Of a stretch of DNA of 46,718 nucleotides, positions 43,909 to 46,718 are shown piece after piece; position 1 is the first letter of the stretch, and each line of letters starts with the position of its first letter. The stretch lies in NCBI GenBank assembly GCA_025963485.1, contig JAOQAO010000193.1, positions 1 through 46,718 on the forward strand, in the 5' to 3' direction. Made by a program: the position numbers and the translations under genes. The DNA is from Bacteroidota bacterium. Lineage in GTDB: Bacteria; Bacteroidota; Bacteroidia; Chitinophagales; LD1. The notes beneath the pieces were generated by a model. It did not search any database, had not been told where the DNA came from, and worked only from the letters and a program-made list of their open reading frames with translations.

Positions 43909-45348
43909 TTATTCGCGTGTGGCTGTACCCGCAGGGGCAGGACGATTGCCATCGAGGGTATTGATGATGTAATCCATGGTACCTATCATGATGTCGCTCT
44001 TCTCGCCGCCAGGCCATGTATAGTCGCGCATGACGTAAAACATTTGGTCGAGGATATCCCGATCAGGCTGGAGGCGACCATTGAGCGATGAGTAATCCTC
44101 GCGTACCGGGCTACCGCTGCCGGCGCTATTGCTGCCACCCTGCTGAACCAGTCCCAGAATACTCTGCGGCAGCGTCAGGGACGAAAGGATCTCTCCATTG
44201 GCCGTTTGTACATCGGGAACATAATTGGAGCTCTCACGCACTTTATTGTCCACTACATCGAGCTGGAGGGATTTGACCAAGACACCGTCTTTCTTCTGCT
44301 GGTATATCGAGTAGAACAAAGTTTTGAAAGCTTTGTCTTTGCCCACCAAAGACTCCTCGATGGACTTCTGGAACTCCCTTACCTTTTCCTCTTTCTGTTC
44401 CTTGGTCATTTTGCCAGGAGTATTCCAGTCACTGAACTTGCTAGCCCAGTAGCTTTCGTGCACACCTATCATATAGTTGATGGTGATCGCAGCTTCAAAG
44501 AGGCGCATCTTCATTTTAGAAGCGCTGGCGCTGATCGCGATGGACCGATTCTCATAGCATGCATGCCATGGAGCGCGCTTGTATGTGCAGCCGCTGGTCT
44601 CATAGCCGATCCACATAGTCCACTCTTTGATCTCTGGCGCAGCTGCCATCTGAACAGCCGGATCAAAGTCCTTCAGCAATGGCAGGATACGGATGAGCGG
44701 TTTGTAATCTTCAGGTAAGGTGCCGCTAGCAAACAGTGCCCAGGACAAACCTTTATTCCATTGACCGGATATGTAGACGTTCTCTATCTCAGCGGTTTTG
44801 GTATCCGGTTTCTCCAGACGGCACCAAGGTGTATCGTAGAGCGTGATCTGCGCAATCTGTCCTTTCGCATTCATCCTGATCACCGGTACGGCCTGTCCCC
44901 ATCTGGAGAGCTCGTGGCACCCCTTGTTGTAATACCGCATGTAGCCGATATTATAAAGCCACTTGTACATGTCAGCATCATCTACATGCTCCTGTTTGCG
45001 CTGACCGTCTACGAAAACATAGCGGTACAAGTATTTTCCCTGGCCTTTCATGATATCAGCGAGGACCTTTAGGCCGGCTTCCAGTACGTTGCACTGCTTA
45101 GCCTCGATGTCGAGCACTCCGGGATAATTATTGTCTACTCCCCAGAGGTATATCTTGATGCCGTCATTCTGCTTCAGGTAGTCGAGGGTATTGACAGCCG
45201 GAGGCGGTCCTACGCCGTCGTGAGGTTTTTTCTCCGGAGAGGCTGGCGGATATGGCGATGCAGCTTCATAGCTGAAAAGGCCCTCAGTGATCCTGGAGCC
45301 ACCGCCATCACCCACCTCGATATACGTAATGTGCTCTGTCTCTTTCAT
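43909..45348 (-). CDS. Phage portal protein
   Basis: 479 residues. IKIYLWGVDNNYPGVLDI (about 64-81) and a helical core follow; the late segment TANGEILSSLTLPQSILGLV and the GGSNSAGSGSPVREDY (about 419-434) are typical of portal proteins in Bacteroidota phages. Role: dodecameric ring at the capsid vertex and docking site for TerL. Its start overlaps the preceding gene (ATGA) and the connector follows at once, a normal portal-adaptor order. Confidence 0.78.
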   Translation of the reverse strand: MKETEHITYIEVGDGGGSRITEGLFSYEAASPYPPASPEKKPHDGVGPPPAVNTLDYLKQNDGIKIYLWGVDNNYPGVLDIEAKQCNVLEAGLKVLADIMKGQGKYLYRYVFVDGQRKQEHVDDADMYKWLYNIGYMRYYNKGCHELSRWGQAVPVIRMNAKGQIAQITLYDTPWCRLEKPDTKTAEIENVYISGQWNKGLSWALFASGTLPEDYKPLIRILPLLKDFDPAVQMAAAPEIKEWTMWIGYETSGCTYKRAPWHACYENRSIAISASASKMKMRLFEAAITINYMIGVHESYWASKFSDWNTPGKMTKEQKEEKVREFQKSIEESLVGKDKAFKTLFYSIYQQKKDGVLVKSLQLDVVDNKVRESSNYVPDVQTANGEILSSLTLPQSILGLVQQGGSNSAGSGSPVREDYSSLNGRLQPDRDILDQMFYVMRDYTWPGGEKSDIMIGTMDYIINTLDGNRPAPAGTATRE

Positions 45349-45668
45349 AGGGTTACTCTTTGGCCGTTAAATTCTTCGATGAGTACGGGATGGATCGTGA
45401 CAATGTCCCCGTTCTTGGTCTGGATGTTGACTGTTTTATTGAACCGGTGATGAGGGTTCTTGCTCGTATTGCTGGATGGACCCGCCACCGGTGAGCTTGC
45501 CGGCCTAGCTTCTCCTTTGACCGTAGCGGACCTAAGGATCACATCCTTATAGGTGACACGGTCGCCCCCTGTTTCGCGGTTCTTGTCATAAGAACAAACC
45601 ACGATAGTGCAGCGGTGACCGATGCGCAGGAGCTGCAGCACATCTGCTATGGTGATATAGTGGATCAT
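45345..45668 (-). CDS. Small phage head/tail protein
   Basis: 107 residues from the ATG at 45668, chosen because it makes an ATGA overlap with the preceding stop; a GTG at 45677 is the alternative. Residues include TIVVCSYDKNRETGGDRVTY and KTVNIQTKNGDIVTIHP, with a Pro/Ser linker between. No family is recognised. Confidence 0.55.
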   Translation of the reverse strand: MIHYITIADVLQLLRIGHRCTIVVCSYDKNRETGGDRVTYKDVILRSATVKGEARPASSPVAGPSSNTSKNPHHRFNKTVNIQTKNGDIVTIHPVLIEEFNGQRVTL

Positions 45669-46006
45669 ATGCGGCACAGATTTGCGCAGATGGTATCACC
45701 GGTATTTTCGGCGATAGCGTCAGCCAGTGCTGGCAGGAACTCATCTGCGTTTGGTATATAAAATCTTTTGGCGGTCCGGCTGTCCTGGCCACGACCACCT
45801 CTTCCTTCGTGCGTCATCACTTCCCCTTTATTCAGATTGAGTGAGATACGGTAGATCTCACCATTGCGGGTTTTGTATGAGGCTTTGGTATTGAGCGGAT
45901 CGTGTGTCCTGTCGTGATGTATCCCTAGTGCCTTTTTGGAAGCATTGACCTTGGCCACGAATGACGGGACCAGGCGGTGGATGATATCGTTGTTGGACTG
46001 AAACAT
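45665..46006 (-). CDS. Small phage protein
   Basis: 113 residues. The middle is KTRNGEIYRISLNLNKGEV followed by a Gly/Arg-rich turn (HEGRGGRGQDSRTAKRF), and the end is helical. First gene after the strong terminator of the 206-residue gene; head/tail completion is a guess from position. Confidence 0.5.
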   Translation of the reverse strand: MFQSNNDIIHRLVPSFVAKVNASKKALGIHHDRTHDPLNTKASYKTRNGEIYRISLNLNKGEVMTHEGRGGRGQDSRTAKRFYIPNADEFLPALADAIAENTGDTICANLCRI

Positions 46007-46021
46007 TTCCTTTATTTAAAA

Positions 46022-46047
46022 AAGCCCGCCCTGGAGAGGACGGGCTT
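46022..46047 (-). terminator. Strong intrinsic terminator after the 206-residue gene
   Basis: AAGCCCGCCC / GGACGGGCTT, nine pairs with one mismatch around TGGAGA, lies 28 bases past the stop. On the minus strand it is followed by TTTTTTAAAT. A dedicated strong terminator after one gene suggests a separately and highly expressed virion protein. Confidence 0.85.
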
Positions 46048-46074
46048 CTATTATTGATCAACCTAAAGCCTCTA

Positions 46075-46695
46075 TTATGGGAGCATCAGAAGAGCCAGAT
46101 CGCTATTCGTGATAGTGATCATGTATGGACCGCACTCAGATGTGAAAGTGTACATGCTGCCTTTCGCATCATTGCCACCCTTGGTACCTGACTTGAACTC
46201 GAACGACATGAATGCAGGATTGCAATCGCAACCGACCACCCAGTATTCATTGGCTGTGCACTTGGTATCCTTGCAGAGCAGGATACCAGGTACACCCTTC
46301 GCGTTGGTGAAGAACTCCACCAGCTGCGGAGACAGGCCCAGTGTACGGCCCTTAGCCTCTGTGTGGATGCCCGGAGCTGAAGGATCACCTACGGACTTGA
46401 AGTCCAGCTCTGAGCCCTTCTGAAGGTCGTTGCGCAGATTGATGAATCCCTTGCCGGTCAGGAATACAAAACCGGTAGATGCGGCGATGGCCGTAGCTCC
46501 AGCTGTAACACCCGTAGCCGGAGGATCAGGGATACCGTCTACATCAAAGTAGGATACCGGCGCCCAGTAGTGCTGGTTCATACCAGGTGTACCGGTTACG
46601 TCGGTAGTGTTTTGAAAGAAAGTGATGAGACACATGAGAGCTACATTGCTCTCATCCGCCTTGATCTCTCCGATCTGTTTCTTTGTACTTTTCAT
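46075..46695 (-). CDS. Tube-like major structural protein, first paralogue
   Basis: 206 residues from 46695; a start at 46635 (MCLITFFQNTTD) would align better with the 186-residue paralogue at 30973. Shared features are FFQNTTDVTGTPGM, LRNDLQKGSELDFKSVGD, LGLSPQLVEFF, a GCDCNPAF Cys pair and FEFKSGTKGGNDAKG. The monocistronic layout with a strong terminator fits an abundant virion protein such as the tail tube. A minor possibility is a capsid or decoration protein. The N-terminal extension MKSTKKQIGEIKADES is unique to this copy. Confidence 0.6.
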   Translation of the reverse strand: MKSTKKQIGEIKADESNVALMCLITFFQNTTDVTGTPGMNQHYWAPVSYFDVDGIPDPPATGVTAGATAIAASTGFVFLTGKGFINLRNDLQKGSELDFKSVGDPSAPGIHTEAKGRTLGLSPQLVEFFTNAKGVPGILLCKDTKCTANEYWVVGCDCNPAFMSFEFKSGTKGGNDAKGSMYTFTSECGPYMITITNSDLALLMLP

Positions 46696-46718
46696 ATATG
46701 ATGAATGATAGTTAGCGC

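Larger units (their letters stand above)
18984..46718. mobile_element. Prophage or phage-derived integrated element (right end outside window)
   Basis: It begins next to tRNA-Lys with a tyrosine recombinase and contains large and small terminase, portal, connector, tape measure, GH25 endolysin, holin/spanin candidates and several tail proteins, mostly in one leftward block with many ATGA and TAATG overlaps. No sheath or baseplate protein was recognised, so the morphology is probably siphovirus-like. No capsid, head protease, repressor or replication gene was recognised, and no second copy of the tRNA 3' end is visible. Lipoprotein and DUF4468 genes within it look like lysogenic-conversion cargo. 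Whether it is inducible cannot be judged here. Confidence 0.88.

Overview
The window comes from a member of the Bacteroidota, probably near the Chitinophagaceae. Three things point there. Two giant secreted proteins end in type IX secretion (T9SS) sorting domains, one type A and one type B. Promoters fit the Bacteroidota pattern TTTG-N19-TAnnTTTG, seen before ndk and tRNA-Lys. Several families present (GEVED, SprB repeats, DUF5723, DUF4920, DUF4468) are typical of the phylum. All calls are made by reading the sequence; no database search was run.

Positions 1-18.9 kb are host chromosome. In order they hold a 5'-truncated modular adhesin with a type A sorting domain, a cysteine-repeat protein with a type B sorting domain, a CNT nucleoside transporter, nucleoside diphosphate kinase, a periplasmic GATase1-like protein of the family often labelled 'asparagine synthetase B', a lysine-rich protein with a PBCV basic adaptor domain, and a convergent GT87-type membrane glycosyltransferase. 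A probable operon follows: a large lipoprotein, a DUF5723 outer-membrane barrel and a geranylgeranyl-reductase-like flavoprotein. A DUF4920 protein closes the block. The stretch from about 12.1 to 14.7 kb is clearly more AT-rich than its flanks.

A tRNA-Lys(UUU) gene at 18911-18983 marks the boundary. Immediately after it lie a tyrosine recombinase, a PLD-like protein and a small HTH protein, all rightward. From 21.2 kb to the right edge everything reads leftward and looks like a tailed-phage genome (siphovirus-like, since no sheath or baseplate is recognisable). It is an integrated prophage or a phage-derived element, cut by the right edge; no second attachment site is visible.

The transcriptional order from the right edge is: a tube-like structural protein with a strong terminator, two small head/tail completion candidates, portal, DUF6712-like connector, a 61-residue tape-measure fragment, GH25 lysozyme, tape measure, large tail protein, a lipoprotein plus DUF4468 cargo unit with its own promoter, a tail-assembly block, another lipoprotein, a holin/spanin lysis cassette, a second tube-like paralogue with tail proteins, then small and large terminase. 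A separate leftward unit (23.0-21.2 kb) holds a hypothetical protein, an ArdC-like protein and a degenerate N6-methylase-like protein. No major capsid, protease, repressor or replication gene was recognised.

The observations most worth a second look are: a roughly 330-nt hairpin-rich gene-free stretch just downstream of the large terminase, ending leftward in a terminator-like hairpin; an identical promoter-leader arrangement before two distant phage units, one with a 19-bp palindrome over its -7 box; a u-spanin-like gene nested in an Rz-like gene; and a mini-ORF copy of the tape-measure N-terminus flanked by direct repeats.
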